Below, one piece after another: positions 1-9,534 of a DNA stretch of 20,213 nt. Numbering within the stretch: the first letter of the stretch is position 1; the number at the start of each line of letters is the position of its first letter. Source of the stretch: Apostichopus parvimensis (taxonomy: Eukaryota; Echinodermata; Holothuroidea; Aspidochirotida; Stichopodidae); assembly GCA_000934455.1 (NCBI GenBank), contig KN883531.1:55553-75765 (forward strand), written 5' to 3'. Made by a program: the position numbers and the translations under genes. Under the pieces are notes generated by a model that saw only the letters and a list, made by a program, of their open reading frames with translations, searched no databases and was not told the origin of the DNA.

Positions 1-1250
1 TTACCAGTACAAACTTCAAGGTACTATTATTAGGTCTCGTGCCAGATGTGTATAACAAGGGAAAACAACTCAAAATATGTTTTTTTATTTTATTTATTTT
101 TTTTTATTGAGAAAAACGAAACAAGTCGCTCAATTACATCTTCAAATTAGATCATAGCAGTGGTGTTCTTTTATCTCAAAATGAGGATATCCTTCAACAT
201 ATTAGAAACTTTTATAAAGACCTTTACATCTCCACGGACTGCGATCAAAATACTATATTTTCGATAAACTCCCACTGACTCAAACTGATGAAGATCAGTT
301 GTTTTGTGAGGGTGAACTTACTTTAGAAGTTTCGAGGCAATTTCGTCTAAGAAAACGATAAGACCATACTGGCACCAATCGTCCGTCGTCCAAAAATCAG
401 GCCTCGCAATTAGTTTGTCGAAATCCATCTTATTCCCAATTGGTCCTTATGTCGCAAGTATCCCCATGCACTGTTATTAAAAGATTTCAAACCAGTATTG
501 GCCCCGTGAACTTACTCGGTATTACTTTCACAACGGATGGGATTGGCTTAATTCCGTTCGATTTTTTCTGACTAAACACTCTAGTTTGCAGAGTTGCCTC
601 TGAACTCGGTCGTCCAGAGATCTAACTCATTTTGGTCTTAATCTTTTAGTTAAAACAATCGCACTTTCACAGCTTGTCTTTTCATTTCTTGTATTATCTA
701 TAGGTAAGTTCATTTTAGGATCTGTAATGGGTTATTTTTATTTTTCCTTTTTTGGTCTAGAAATCCAGACCAAATTGAACAGTCAACTTGTATCAGTCCA
801 CTCAGTGAGGGGGTGGGGGGGGGGGGGGGTAAAGTTACGCACCTGGAAAGTTCCATTAAGAGTTTAAAATGGACTTGGATGAAGCACTATTGTAATAATA
901 AGCAAAATAAGGAAATTGCTTTTCGATGTTTCGTTAGGTCCATTTGGCAAAAGGTTGGATTTTTTTCAGTACAATTGTGCTAATGAAGATATTCATAATA
1001 ATATTAATAACGTTTTTGTTTATCAAGTGGCAAATGCTTGGTGCTACTTCTCTGTTAACAGACGTACTGAGTTTTTGGTCACCAAATGGAATAATTCTTT
1101 TATCCGTACAGATAGTGCGGTGGTAATGTATAATCAGCTGTTCAAGAAAAAGGTTTGAAATATTAGTTACCGTTTTGATCAGCATGGTAATATATGACGT
1201 ATGATCGCGTTAAGATCCGGTTTCAGATTGAGGTATCCGTTTATGGTAAT
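1..1250 (+). mobile_element. Degenerate LINE (L1/Tx1-like) ORF2 fragment, copy C
   Basis: Conceptual translation in shifting plus-strand frames gives the ordered landmarks of an L1-type ORF2. IIRSRARC (about 25-50) is the segment before the reverse transcriptase. RNFYKDLY (204-227) and LPLTQTDEDQ (about 270-300) are its N-terminal part. LGITFTTDG (about 515-541), then RDLTHFG and KTIALSQLVF (652-681), are the thumb and connection region. KWNNSFIR (in the frame starting at 916) and YDRVKIRFQI (about 1197-1226) follow. The palm with its YxDD motif is missing: the text jumps from early RT at about 360 to the thumb at about 500. Stops and frameshifts are frequent, so it is dead. Clade is assigned from motif style only. 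The 80-aa frame at 916-1158 belongs to this relic and is not a host gene. Confidence 0.85.
809..829. repeat. G homopolymer run (G5-T-G15)
   Basis: Five G, one T and fifteen G in a row inside the LINE relic. It is a slippage-prone, G-quadruplex-capable mononucleotide tract, and its length may be unreliable in the assembly. Confidence 0.9.
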
Positions 1251-1331
1251 AATTATGATTATGATCATGATCATGAAAATGATAATAATAATAACAATGA
1301 AAATGAAGATAACGATGATAACGATGATGTT

Positions 1332-1619
1332 GATGATATTGATGATATTGATGATATCGATGGTATAGATGGTATAGATGGTATAGATGATATTGATGAT
1401 ATTGATGATATTGATGATATTGATGGTATTGATGGTATTGATGGTATTGATGGTATTGATGGTATTGATGGTATTGATGATATAGATGTTATAGATGTTA
1501 TAGATGTTATAGATGTTATAGATGTTATTGATGATATTGATGATATTGATGATATTGATGATACTGATGCTACTGATGTAACTGATGATATTGAGGATAG
1601 TGAGGATATTGATGATGAT
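1332..1619. repeat. 9-bp minisatellite, consensus GATGATATT, about 32 units
   Basis: Uninterrupted 9-bp units run from 1332. Variants cluster in homogeneous blocks: GATGGTATA x3 (1359-1385), GATGATATT x4 (1386-1421), GATGGTATT x6 (1422-1475), GATGTTATA x4 (1485-1520), then GATGATATT again. The unit length is a multiple of three and this frame has no stop, so a 167-aa frame rich in Asp-Ile/Asp-Gly runs through it (1194-1697). I regard that frame as a by-product of the repeat. Its first residues are still LINE-like. Confidence 0.95.
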
Positions 1620-2190
1620 AGTTATGTCACTGTAGTGTTATGTTACTGTAGCATTATGTTATGTATTACTGTTGCTTTATGTTATGTATTACTGTAACTT
1701 ATATGTATAACTGTAGTGTCATGTGATGTATGACTGTAGTATTAGTTTATGTATTACTGTCGCATTATGTTATGTATTACTGCAGTGTCATATCATGTAT
1801 GACTGTAGAATTGCGTTATGTATGACTGTATTATTATGTTATGTATTACTGTAGTGTTATGTATGACTGTAGTATTATGTTATGTATGACTGTAGCATTA
1901 TGTTATATATTACTGTAGCATTGTGTTATGTATTACTGCAGTGTTATATCATGTATGACTGTATTATTATGTCATATATTACTATAGTATTATGATATGT
2001 ATGACTGTAGCTTTATGTTATGTATGACTGTAGCTTTATGTTATGTATGACTGTAGTATTATGCTACTATAGTAATGAAGTATTATGCTATGTATTACTG
2101 TAGTGTTATATCATGTATGACTGTAGTGTTATGTTATGTATTACTGTAGTATTATGTCATGTATAACTGTATTATTATGTTATGTATTAT
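1620..2190. repeat. 23-bp minisatellite, about 25 diverged units
   Basis: Units resemble ATTATGTTATGTATTACTG plus TAGT. They alternate TATTACTG and TATGACTG cores and include a few short units (for example near 1861). The array abuts the 9-bp array with no gap. Units differ by several bases, so it is older or less homogenised than its neighbour. Confidence 0.93.
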
Positions 2191-2544
2191 ATTATTCTGT
2201 AAACAAGGAAACAAACCTGAATAAATAAAGGGGTGAAAAGATTACATAAAATGTTTTCTTAATGAACAAAACAAGTGAAACATGAAACGAAGTATTATCA
2301 ATAAAGTACGTTTCAAAAATAAATTAAAAAATTGGAAATAAAATAAAGGTAAAATACGAATAAATAAAATAATACAAAATAAATAAATAATATATATATT
2401 ATTTTTATCACCGTTTATTGATATCTTTCGTTTACAATTAAAGAACAGGTTAATAATTCAGTAAGAACTTTCTTTAGGGTATATAAACAATTGCGTGTAC
2501 AACAAACATAAAATCAACACAAAAAAAACAAAAAATAATGGAAA
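2191..2544. other. AT-rich spacer with several AATAAA-like words
   Basis: No gene seen. AATAAATAAA lies at about 2220, and an A-rich tract of repeated AAATAAA words spans about 2318-2402. The first could be the polyadenylation end of the plus-strand LINE relic, with the minisatellites sitting in its former 3' region. That is inference. Confidence 0.5.
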
Positions 2545-2975
2545 GGATTCACTTGGACGAAAGGAAAGCCTCTTCCAACTTAATGTAATTAACACTTTTA
2601 TTCTTGTTTACATTACTTGAATCATAATAATTATGTCTTTCGACTTGTAAGGCAAATTTAAATTTGTAGTAAAATATGTCTATGTTAGGTAAAGCTTTTT
2701 GCCTCTTCTTACCAAAAATGTAAGATATGAAAGTTATACGGGTGGCACTTATGATTACGGAAGCCGAAAATGATATCGTCTGCAGAAGAAAAAACATTTC
2801 TATGCATAAATGTTAATTCGACATCCAGTATAAATTTGGATATATCAATACACCCCCCAAAAAAGGTGATCAAGAGTTTCAACCTCTCTCTCGCAAATGA
2901 AACATATACTTGAAACGGCCTTACCCATAAGAGTTAGCAATCTACTTGACGGAAGAATTCTACGTAGAAATTTGA
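2545..2975 (-). mobile_element. LINE ORF2 C-terminal fragment, copy B
   Basis: The minus-strand translation contains CFICEREVETLDHLFWG (about 2855-2906), a CxxC...H zinc-finger-like motif typical of the C-terminus of L1/Tx1-type ORF2. It is followed by KFILDVELTF and, after frameshifts, ALPNIDIFYYKFKFALQVE (within 2549-2797). The last part aligns with the C-terminus of copy A. The upstream end is cut exactly where the oligo(T) run at 2976 starts, which marks the 3' tail of copy A. Confidence 0.82.
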
Positions 2976-3261
2976 TTTTTTTTTTTTAATATGTTTTGTT
3001 CATTTTATACAACAATATTTACATATCTCTTATTGTGATATAACGATCATAATATTTCTCTCTTTTTTTGTTACTTCTTTCAATGTCGCATAATAATACA
3101 AACATGTGTGACAAACATAGTGGTCTTTTTTTCTTACTTCAACACAATACATATAATCTGTATCTTAATGTAATGAACATAACTGGATGGAATAGGAGGA
3201 GCAAATTAATTAAACAGAAAGGGACTGCTCTTAATAGCTTCCTATAGTCATTGCATCGACT

Positions 3262-3269
3262 TGCAGGAG
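3262..3269. repeat. Left 8-bp target-site duplication of the MITE
   Basis: TGCAGGAG, identical to 3747-3754, immediately outside the inverted repeats. Confidence 0.92.
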
Positions 3270-3746
3270 CACTGGCGGATCCAAGGGGGGGGGGCCAACG
3301 GGGGCCATGCCCCCCCCCCCCAAAGGTGAGCCAAAAAGTGTTTCCGAACGTCCGCTAAATCATATGATTGGAAATTTAAAAAATCGAGAGGAATAGCAGT
3401 GGTAGACTAGTCTAAACCTTTTCGTTTTCTGGTTTAAAATTAAATGTATGAGCATGAGGATTTACAGTTTAACACCATTTTGCAGTTACAGGCTGGTTGT
3501 AAGAAATTTATAACCTATGAAAAATACAATTTCTTGAGAAAGATGATCCCAACTTTGTTTTATAAATATTTTAGAAAATTACACCTGGGAAACATTTTTT
3601 TTAGAAGTAAATTAACATCACCATCGTACACTTTTGTCGCACCAAATTGCATCTGAGGGCATTCAGCAATAGAAAATTTTCCATTTTTTTCAAAATGATA
3701 ACACCACTTTGGCCCCTCCCAAACAAAGGCCCTGGATCCGCCAGTG
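3270..3746. mobile_element. 477-bp non-autonomous hAT-like MITE
   Basis: It begins CACTGGCGGATCCA and ends with the exact reverse complement, giving 14-bp terminal inverted repeats. It is flanked by a perfect 8-bp duplication. An 8-bp duplication with ends of this style fits the hAT superfamily. Just inside the left end are G10 (3285-3294) and C12 (3310-3321) runs that can fold on each other. No transposase is encoded; the small frames at 3444-3656 and 3647-3844 are non-coding (the second even crosses the element's end). Confidence 0.92.
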
Positions 3747-3754
3747 TGCAGGAG
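3747..3754. repeat. Right 8-bp target-site duplication of the MITE
   Basis: TGCAGGAG, matching 3262-3269. Removing the element and one copy rejoins the LINE C-terminal reading. Confidence 0.92.
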
Positions 3755-4893
3755 GAACTTAAACTTGTACAGAAACTCCTGTTAACTAGGAGGCTCAGAG
3801 GTCAACTTTTTACTAAAGATATAATACTTCAGATGCAAGATTAAGAAATGATATGGGTGCCGTTGAATTGATTTATAACCCAAAAAAGAGTTCCTGCTTT
3901 GAAAAGACAAACTGTTCACCTAAAATACTTTGCTCTATCTATATCCAGAATAAATCTGGAGGTTATCTCACGACCCCAGAACATATGATCAATAGTCTCT
4001 TCACATCTGTTACACAAAGTGCATAGAGTAATATCCTTAATTTGCATACGGTGAAGAAGGTAATTAGTGCCAATGATGTGATAGATAAAACGATACTGGA
4101 ATTAATGCACATTTGACTCTCTTAAGGAGAGAAAGGGAATGAGAAAAATATTTCCCCACTGTTCATCACTTAAATCAAAATCACCGGAGTGGGTCCATTT
4201 ATTCAAACAAGTAGTAACTAACTTCTTGTAAATACACCTGGATAGGAAAGGAGTACAGTGAATCTTGTCAAAAGGAGTGGTATGATGCGAAACATGGGGA
4301 ACAGTGGGGTTCCTATTATTCTTCCAGTGCCTGGGGATACCAGAAATAAGGCCATGAAATAAGGTGAAAGGGAAATCTTCTATAGAATGAATACGTTTAA
4401 AGTTAACAAAGCTTAAAGGTCTATAGTCGTCATCTTACAGATCATTGATGGTTATAACACCCTTGTTATACATAAAGCTGTAAAACACTGTATTATTATT
4501 AACTTATATACTAGAGTTATTCCAAATAAAATGGAATGGTAATTATTGTCCACAGGTCTAAAATTATAATAAGCCCAAGCAGAGCAGACATCATAAATGA
4601 ATGAATTAGGGACAACAATATCCTTACAAGAATATAATTACATTTCAAAAGAAGATCCTTGCCATAATTGTTCAAATAAAGGTCAAAAAACAAAGTTTCC
4701 AATCAACATGTACCGCTTCAGTATACCGTCTTACCCACACACATTTCAAGTTACGGATAAAAGAATGATTATGGATGGCTTATAGGCCACCCAAACTAGT
4801 GTAGGGGCAGTGAGCGTATAACGCTTAATTTTATCGGGTTTACCACCCCAAACGATGCGGAAAAAAGTTCTCTAAATCTTTGAAAAAGGGAGC

Positions 4894-4904
4894 GGGGGGG
4901 GGGG
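4894..4904. repeat. G11 homopolymer in LINE copy A
   Basis: Eleven G in a row, reading as a proline run in the minus-strand LINE translation. It probably expanded by slippage after the element died. Confidence 0.85.
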
Positions 4905-5301
4905 ATCAGGAAGGATCTGGAACAAGAAAAAAAATGAGAAATACCTAAAGATTTGAAAATTTCAATCTTGCCTATAGGGGCAAGGTCAAGAGCGGTACTA
5001 GAGCAGTACTGGAAAGAGGTAAACTAACTATGAAAGAGCAAGAGTCCTTACAATAACACTACGACCTACTGGATTGTGATCTCTAGAGGACCATGCACAC
5101 CGACAGCAGCATTTTAGGCGTGATAGTGTCGGCACAAAGTTTCGCCGGAAAAGATCGTTCCCCATCATTAGTAAAAGTAATACCTCACATCATCACAGTA
5201 CCGAGTGATACATTGCAATTATTTACAACTACAGCGCTATTATGTCATCATATCTCACTATTAGAATTGATCGATCAAACTGCGAGAAAGGGATCTTTAT
5301 G

Positions 5302-6969
5302 CTAGGCTAGTGTAAAGCGCATCCTCTTGCGAGCAGAGGCTCCAGTTAAAAGGCTTTCATGTTCTAGTGGTGCAGATGCCTCATGTTCAAGTTCTACTTC
5401 ATTATGTTGGCTTCCTGACTGTCTTGGGAGGGCTTGAGTTGTTCCGTCATCTTCCGTGTAGAAGGTAGGCATTTGTGATTTCAACTCTTCAAATTTATAT
5501 ATGAGTCTGCTCCGCTCTTCCTCACTTAGAGATTCATCACCTTGAATAGAATCAAATACGGAATCAACAGAAACGGCATTGCTTTCTCCACTACCCGTAT
5601 GTTTACGTTTACACGATTTAGCAAAACGCCTGCAATTATAATTATAACGATACTTTTCCCCGATCTTTGACTTCGCAACAGCGACCACTTCTTGGGCTGA
5701 TCGCACTTCAGAAGATGGGTCATTGAAACGGTAGACCCAACCCTTCTCAAATTTAAGTTCCTCTTGGATAACACCCCTGCCTCTAATGTTACGAATGACG
5801 ACCATATTGTTGCCGCTTGCACTCAAAAATATTGCATGGCAACATCGGTGAAGGCAGTTCCCGTATATTGTAATGTGGTCACCAGGATCTAAGTCTGCTA
5901 ATTTTTTAATCCACCTTCCACTTACATTTTCTTTCGAGAACCAACTGATGTATATTCCATGAAAAAGCCAATGCCCAATAAAAGTCAGACCGTAACCACC
6001 AATCATTGCTACAAATGCTTCCAGAAGCCAGCCTTTAACAGCAATACCCGCAAAAAAAGAACCAGCGGAGGCTGCAATTATTATAGCTATACGGATATAG
6101 TAGTATCCACCACACGAAGCACTGCGAGGAAGGACGGCATCAGCTACAAGATATCCACAGAATGCGAACACAAGAGACACTATACATGGGGCGACCTTCC
6201 CAAACTTTGTCAGTGCGTCCCCTGTTAAAAACCTAGAAGCAAGTTTCTTGAGAATCGGTTGAATACAGTTCCCAGTTAAGCCAAATAGGTGCATTGGCAA
6301 CTGCCTAGTCATGACATTAAAAAAATCCTTCCAGGACATCCGTCCACGAAATACCTTGATAAACGCCACAACACACTCGGCCACGAGAAGGCCAAGATGC
6401 AAGCAAGCAGATGCCTTTACGCCAAGTATTTCCTTGTCACCATTATCATTTTCAAATTTCTCGGAAACGAGTGGAATCCCAATATGAGAGCAACAATCAA
6501 TCACGATCTTCAGAATCATCCACCAAGTCTGATGGCTGTTCTCGTTACTGTGTCGAATGGAGGATGAAAGATGCTGGCAATTATAGGACAACAGGTTGTA
6601 ACCTTCTGTTCCATGATACTCTAAGACTCTTTTCAGGATTTCTGGCATGTCTGCTTCCGTTGGTCTATCATCATACCGATACAGCTGTCCATTCTCAGCG
6701 TACAAGTTTATTGTGTGTGCTCGAACCGTGCCTTTGCTGAAAGGTCCACCTTCTTTGGTTCTCTCGAGAACTACTATTTCACAAGTCGTCGTGTTGACTT
6801 GGAGTACAATCGCCTCATGAATAACCGTATATAACCTCTGCCAAGCTATGCGATCAAATACTCGAAGATCTAGTCGCCTAAAATCTTTCTCCTCAATTAG
6901 AGTGACCTTTCCACGGGGCGTCAGTAGAAGTGCCTCGCTAATATTACCGATTTTCGCCGCCAGTTCCAT
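5302..6969 (-). CDS. Membrane protein with two LRAT/NlpC-P60-like domains
   Basis: This 555-aa frame starts at the first ATG (6969); the frame is open further upstream but has no ATG there. Domain 1 (about 35-140) has a candidate catalytic His51 in VIHEAIVLQV and Cys131 in YNCQHL, matching the NCEHF box of LRAT/H-rev107 thiol acyltransferases. Domain 2 (about 355-455) starts LDPGDHITIYG, with His378 in CCHAIFL and Cys446 in YNCRRF. In both, the second conserved His of the family seems replaced (Leu/Glu and Ile/Arg). Hydrophobic stretches at about 187-207, 260-281, 289-312 and 313-342 separate the domains, so it is probably membrane-bound. The tail (about 460-555) is polar and ends in basic residues. 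Family members move acyl groups between phospholipids or onto retinol or amines; the substrate here is unknown. A LINE of the same strand lies directly downstream. Domain assignment is by motif only. Confidence 0.82.
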   Translation of the reverse strand: MELAAKIGNISEALLLTPRGKVTLIEEKDFRRLDLRVFDRIAWQRLYTVIHEAIVLQVNTTTCEIVVLERTKEGGPFSKGTVRAHTINLYAENGQLYRYDDRPTEADMPEILKRVLEYHGTEGYNLLSYNCQHLSSSIRHSNENSHQTWWMILKIVIDCCSHIGIPLVSEKFENDNGDKEILGVKASACLHLGLLVAECVVAFIKVFRGRMSWKDFFNVMTRQLPMHLFGLTGNCIQPILKKLASRFLTGDALTKFGKVAPCIVSLVFAFCGYLVADAVLPRSASCGGYYYIRIAIIIAASAGSFFAGIAVKGWLLEAFVAMIGGYGLTFIGHWLFHGIYISWFSKENVSGRWIKKLADLDPGDHITIYGNCLHRCCHAIFLSASGNNMVVIRNIRGRGVIQEELKFEKGWVYRFNDPSSEVRSAQEVVAVAKSKIGEKYRYNYNCRRFAKSCKRKHTGSGESNAVSVDSVFDSIQGDESLSEEERSRLIYKFEELKSQMPTFYTEDDGTTQALPRQSGSQHNEVELEHEASAPLEHESLLTGASARKRMRFTLA

Positions 6970-7031
6970 TTCAAAGGTGAAATAAGACTTCAATGGGTCA
7001 CCAATGAAACAACAAACAACTATGGTTTCAC
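6970..7031 (-). other. Likely 5' part of the LRAT-like exon after a splice acceptor
   Basis: On the minus strand a pyrimidine tract (CTTTTTCTTCTCCTAG) ends at 7032, a textbook 3' splice site, so the exon probably starts at 7031. The LRAT-like frame stays open across 6970-7031 and up to a stop near 7090. This stretch is therefore either 5' UTR of the last exon or coding sequence joined to an unseen upstream exon. Choosing needs transcript data. Confidence 0.55.
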
Positions 7032-7810
7032 CTAGGAGAAGAAAAAGTTTTGAATGAAAACATATGGAGGAAATTGAGTGCAGTGACAGTTATATGGATG
7101 CTTTGTCTTAGCTTTTGTCTTAGCGTGTTGTTAATGAAAAATAATCTAATTGTTTTTAATTGTAAAGTAAAGAATGAGTCATCCAAACTCTATTGTGATA
7201 ACAAGAGAACGCTATAGAACTATCGTTATGTTAAATTGGTACAATACATTCTCAGTCTCGGGCGCTTTGCTACCGCTCTACACCCCTCCCCTTCCCCTTG
7301 TATTCACACGCTCTAATGTTCGCACAAGTCGACACATACGCACACACATACGCAACACAAAAGCACAATTAAAAATATCTATAAAAATTCTACTAATCGG
7401 ATCCAAATTTAACGATGAATAACCTATCTTCTTCGCGTCGATAAAGACCAAAAGCCGACAGACTTGGTAATTCCATATTTTAATTTTTTGTATGGGAACT
7501 TTTAACGCAAACTGTGCACTGATAATTATTATGCTTAATAGGGTGGATCTATATACCAAGTGTGAAGTTCATCACTTGAAGCTACTGTGATTACAAGGTT
7601 GCTAGGCTTACACTTTGACCTCCACAGAAAACACGATCTTGTCCTCAGTGACGTGCTTAAAACACACCAAGCTCCAAGTTTAAACAAACTTTACATTTTG
7701 ACTGATCATGTTTACACGGTTTTCAGATTTTCACCTCTTGGATCCTCAAATGACCTCTGACATTAACAGTAAACAATCTTGATTTCGTACGCAATGAGGT
7801 ACATATAGAC
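7032..7810. other. Intergenic or upstream/intronic sequence of the LRAT-like gene
   Basis: No convincing coding region. It contains a short tandem word (TTTGTCTTAGC twice near 7103-7126), a CT-rich patch at about 7270-7300 and an ACACA-rich patch at about 7335-7360. I could not identify a promoter or another exon. Confidence 0.5.
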
Positions 7811-7949
7811 ATTGTTTACTATACTGAGTGAAGCGGTTAGTTTACAAGTGACAAACACTTCAGGTTCTGATAGCAAACAAATCTGCGCGGTCATGGTACG
7901 GAAAATTGATGGTGCCATGAAAGGCCAACTTGTCAGCTATGGGTGGGTA
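7811..7949. repeat. Dispersed repeat, left copy, first half (interrupted by the 4.6-kb insert)
   Basis: Aligns by eye at roughly 80% with 13288-13439: shared words include ATTGTTTACTA, GTTTACAAGTGAC, TACGGAAAAT, ATGGTGCCATGAA and CTTGTCAGCTAT. Similarity stops at GGGTA, where the insert begins, and resumes at 12555. The repeat family itself is not recognised. Confidence 0.85.
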
Positions 7950-8361
7950 CACTGTTAAAAATATCTGTCAGTTTACAGACTTTCTTAACATAATTTACCT
8001 GTTTTTTCCCATTAACCAAAAATTACTGTATTTTTACAAACAGTTTGTATTGCTACAATAACAAAATGTTATGTAACATGTATTTTCTGTTTATTTAGAA
8101 AACAATTATTTTCTATTTTTTTAACCAAATTTGACTGCAATCATTAATATTTTTACAGAAGTAACTGTAAATTAGAGTTACAGTTGAAACATCCTGTTAT
8201 TTTACAACTAATATCTGTTTTATTGCAATAAACCTTCATTAAAAGAATGCAAACAAATTATCAGTCTGTAACAGCACTTCAAAATTTTAATTTTGGAAAA
8301 TAATGACAAAGTTGAAACTCGGATTGACATTTTTATCTTTGTTTGAATATTGATATCACAG

Positions 8362-8530
8362 GAACCAAACTGTAGGCCGGACGGAAGTATATGATCGCAG
8401 TTGACAAGGTAGTTGTCAATCATCTTATTGCTGATTTTCTGATTGCTGATTTTTACCTCTTTGCCACAAACTATGTTTTAAACATTCAGTATCCTGCAGA
8501 CAGCTGTGTGATATTGGAGTTCATCCAGAG
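8362..8530 (+). pseudogene. Penultimate exon of a captured gene fragment, frameshifted
   Basis: After an acceptor (ATATCACAG, to 8361) the translation reads EPNCRPDGS, then hits a stop. Dropping a duplicated AT in AGTATATGATC (8386-8395) would put it in frame with the next stretch, which starts MIAVDKVVVNHLIADF and ends YPADSCVILEFIQ. The exon ends in phase 2 at a consensus donor (AG|GTAAGT, 8531). From memory, this pattern (DGS..VDKVVVNH..DF...YVLNI.YP....LEFIQR) matches the C-terminal part of a large, poorly characterised metazoan family often auto-named 'SAMD3-like'; that name needs a search. No upstream exon is visible inside the insert. Confidence 0.62.
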
Positions 8531-9534
8531 GTAAGTGTTAATGGAATATGAATGAATATTTGTACATTAGACTAGTGGTTATAGCTGTGATTGGAATTGT
8601 AACTCATGGTAGTATTTTCCTTGTATAGTGTGTTTCTGCCAACACTTGAGAAAGACTTAAACCATTGTAAAATTCAGTTGAGTAGTGACACAAGTAAGTC
8701 ATAATTTGTCTGTCTAGAGAGAAGATCATGATGCCAACTTAGAATACCATTGAAGGTACTGTTACATGAAATTTGGTCATAGTCTAACTTAACAATTATT
8801 TACCTCAGTTTAGATGAACTGCTGCAGTAGGTGTTTACTTAGTGTTAAATAGTAACAGCATCATTAACTTGAAGATTGTAGAATATTTATGCAGTTACAG
8901 TATTTGTAGAGCCCTAGTCCCGTCAACATTGGGATTAAACTTGCAACAAAATGCCCAGTTGAAAAAAAGTTGATCCTGATAGTTGCTCCAAGTAGATCAG
9001 TGTCCTATTTCCTTTCAACTACAATCCACCTGCATTTTGTCGATTTTGAAGTTGATTCTTGTGTTTCATTGTGGGACTCATAGTATCAACTTTGTTAAAA
9101 ATTAACTGATTGTGTTGTTTGTAGAATTGTATAGATGGGACCCAGGCTTTATTCCTTCAAACTGTGCATTCCAAATTGATTTCATGGGGACAGTCTTCTT
9201 GTGGAATTGACTGTTATAAACAACAGCTGTTCTAAAAAAAAGTAATAAAAGAATTGTGAATTAGGAAATAGGAAATATGCTGGAAAATGTTTTGACCACA
9301 ATCATTATGACTTTCATAATTATAAATACAAACTAATATGAAAGCAGTGTGAGTAGCCATTTAATTTATCCCTGAAACAGTGAAGTGAATAATTAATGTG
9401 CATCACATTTTCAGTAAGTATCATATTTTAAAGACATGATTTACTACTGGTCAAGTGTCAAGGTCAGCGATCAAAAAATTGATTCCCACCAAAAGTGTAA
9501 CAAAAATCAACTCTTTTTTTGGGGGGGGGGGCAG
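8531..9534 (+). other. Intron of the captured gene fragment
   Basis: It begins GTAAGT and ends CAG at 9534. Between its pyrimidine tract (9511-9520) and the acceptor CAG lies an eleven-G run (9521-9531). A second exon-like stretch (acceptor about 8629, donor at 8695 CAA|GTAAGT) is open in one frame but is not needed for the continuous reading; it may be a cryptic exon. Nothing else recognised. Confidence 0.55.

Larger units (their letters stand above)
2976..5200 (-). mobile_element. 5'-truncated LINE (L1/Tx1-like), copy A, with oligo(A) tail and a nested MITE
   Basis: Minus-strand landmarks in order from high to low coordinate: GITFTNDGERSF (about 5150-5188), VIVRTLALS (about 5025-5055), WGGKPDKIKRYTLTAP (about 4815-4860), FPFTLFHGLISGIP (about 4340-4385), WTHSGDFDLSDEQWG (about 4150-4200), and CTLCNRCEETIDHMFWG (3973-4026). 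YKFKFLLQ follows near 3755, immediately beside the MITE insertion; beyond it VDAMTIGSY resumes at about 3240-3260. A 3' tail then ends in twelve T on the plus strand (2976-2987), that is, a minus-strand oligo(A) tail. Frameshifts and stops make it non-functional. The 5' end lies between about 5190 and 5301, just beyond the stop codon of the LRAT-like gene. Confidence 0.85.

Noticed and set aside
916..1158. 80-aa frame as a small gene
   Set aside because: Its translation fits the L1-type ORF2 region that continues on both sides in other frames.
1194..1697. 167-aa Asp/Ile-rich open frame
   Set aside because: It is produced by a stop-free 9-bp repeat and runs into the 23-bp array; only its first residues are LINE-like.
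2549..2797. 82-aa minus-strand frame as a gene
   Set aside because: It is the C-terminal part of LINE copy B.
5959..6740. Plus-strand frames opposite the LRAT-like gene
   Set aside because: They are shadows of the 555-aa minus-strand frame and have no motif of their own.
6970..6993. TTG start extending the LRAT-like protein by eight residues
   Set aside because: TTG is not a usual eukaryotic start; the first ATG is at 6969.
8630..8694. Exon-like stretch with acceptor and GTAAGT donor
   Set aside because: The flanking exons join cleanly without it, so it is at most a cryptic exon.
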